This document shows positions 63,884-64,000 of a DNA stretch of 64,000 nt, one piece after another. Made by a program: the position numbers and the translations under genes. Location of the stretch: positions 1,515,501-1,579,500 of the forward strand of contig JAWLBB010000001.1 of NCBI GenBank assembly GCA_041395105.1, read 5' to 3'. The notes beneath the pieces were generated by a model. The model was not told the origin of the DNA and searched no databases. It saw nothing but the letters and a program-made list of their open reading frames with translations. Source of the stretch: Opitutaceae bacterium (GTDB lineage Bacteria; Verrucomicrobiota; Verrucomicrobiia; Opitutales; Opitutaceae). The stretch's first letter is position 1. Every line of letters starts with the position of its first letter.

Positions 63884-64000
63884 ATGACACTGCTCTTCAG
63901 CAAAGATGTGACACCCGGGTTTGCCATCCACGCCACGGCGGAACGCTTGCGCAATTACCTCGCGGTCGAAAAGGCCTGCGTGCGGATCAATGCCGGCTGG
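63884..64000 (+). CDS. N-terminal part of an unrecognised gene, cut by window edge
   Basis: From the ATG at 63884 the frame stays open for 39 codons to the window end (MTLLFSKDVTPGFAIHATAE, then RLRNYLAVEKACVRINAGW). It begins 94 bp after the serine-hydrolase stop. The composition looks coding, but too little is visible to name a family, and a short opposite-strand frame overlaps it. Confidence 0.45.
   Translation, partial: MTLLFSKDVTPGFAIHATAERLRNYLAVEKACVRINAGW

Overview
The window is about 64 kb of GC-rich, gene-dense bacterial chromosome. I infer a Verrucomicrobiota member, most likely Opitutales/Opitutaceae-like. The evidence is: large TonB-dependent receptors with an N-terminal carboxypeptidase-like domain; several very large secreted proteins that share a roughly 130-residue C-terminal module; type II glutamine synthetase; stand-alone PP2C and mini-kinase genes; weak or absent Shine-Dalgarno sites; and dispersed repeats of the 'cgaaggacacgaagg' and 'cacagaggcacggagg' kinds. 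There is no rRNA, so the taxonomy is inference.

Layout. 1-4.7 kb (minus): TCA segment sucA-sucB-lpd, with lpd cut by the window edge. 4.9-9.4 kb: a small hypothetical gene, SUI1/YciH, metF with a palindromic operator, a TA-flanked 198-bp MITE, rlmN and an LptF/G permease. 9.4-11.8 kb: a 164-bp tandem repeat, then leuA with a promoter and a Leu-rich leader peptide. 11.8-15.5 kb: an ECF sigma/anti-sigma/CpxP-like operon, a CoaC-type decarboxylase, SRP RNA (ffs), and dnaX with an A10 slippery run leading to a -1 frame extension. 15.7-20.5 kb: cyclotransferase/PP2C/mini-kinase cluster, glnII with a sigma-54 promoter candidate, and ilvB.

20.6-25.7 kb is the most unusual stretch. A 116-bp copy of the 5' end of ymdB lies 4,999 bp upstream of the intact gene. 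Between the two copies are a REP-like hairpin, a frameshifted beta-propeller phytase-like gene, a TonB-dependent receptor and the 5' remnant of a RAYT-type (Y1) transposase. This looks like an inserted phytate-acquisition cassette.

25.6-36.1 kb: ymdB, accA, a TPR protein, a second sigma/anti-sigma pair, queA, an anaerobic sulfatase maturase, and an operon of galM, a single-chain desaturase-Rieske-NqrF-like fusion and an LpxH-like phosphoesterase. 36.2-42.8 kb: a duplicated tRNA-Asp locus, then a second TonB receptor with a secreted beta-helix partner and a small secreted protein. 42.8-48 kb: two methyltransferases, a vWA protein, a DUF374 acyltransferase, a histone-H1-like-tailed protein and tRNA-Ala. 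48-60.6 kb: three large secreted proteins, each ending in two copies of the shared C-terminal module, with a sodium:solute symporter among them. 60.7-64 kb: a PocR-AraC regulator with a companion gene, a serine hydrolase, and the start of one further gene.

Together the genes combine core metabolism (TCA cycle, branched-chain amino acids, C1, nitrogen and lipid synthesis) with a strong outer-membrane and secretion component typical of polymer-degrading environmental bacteria.
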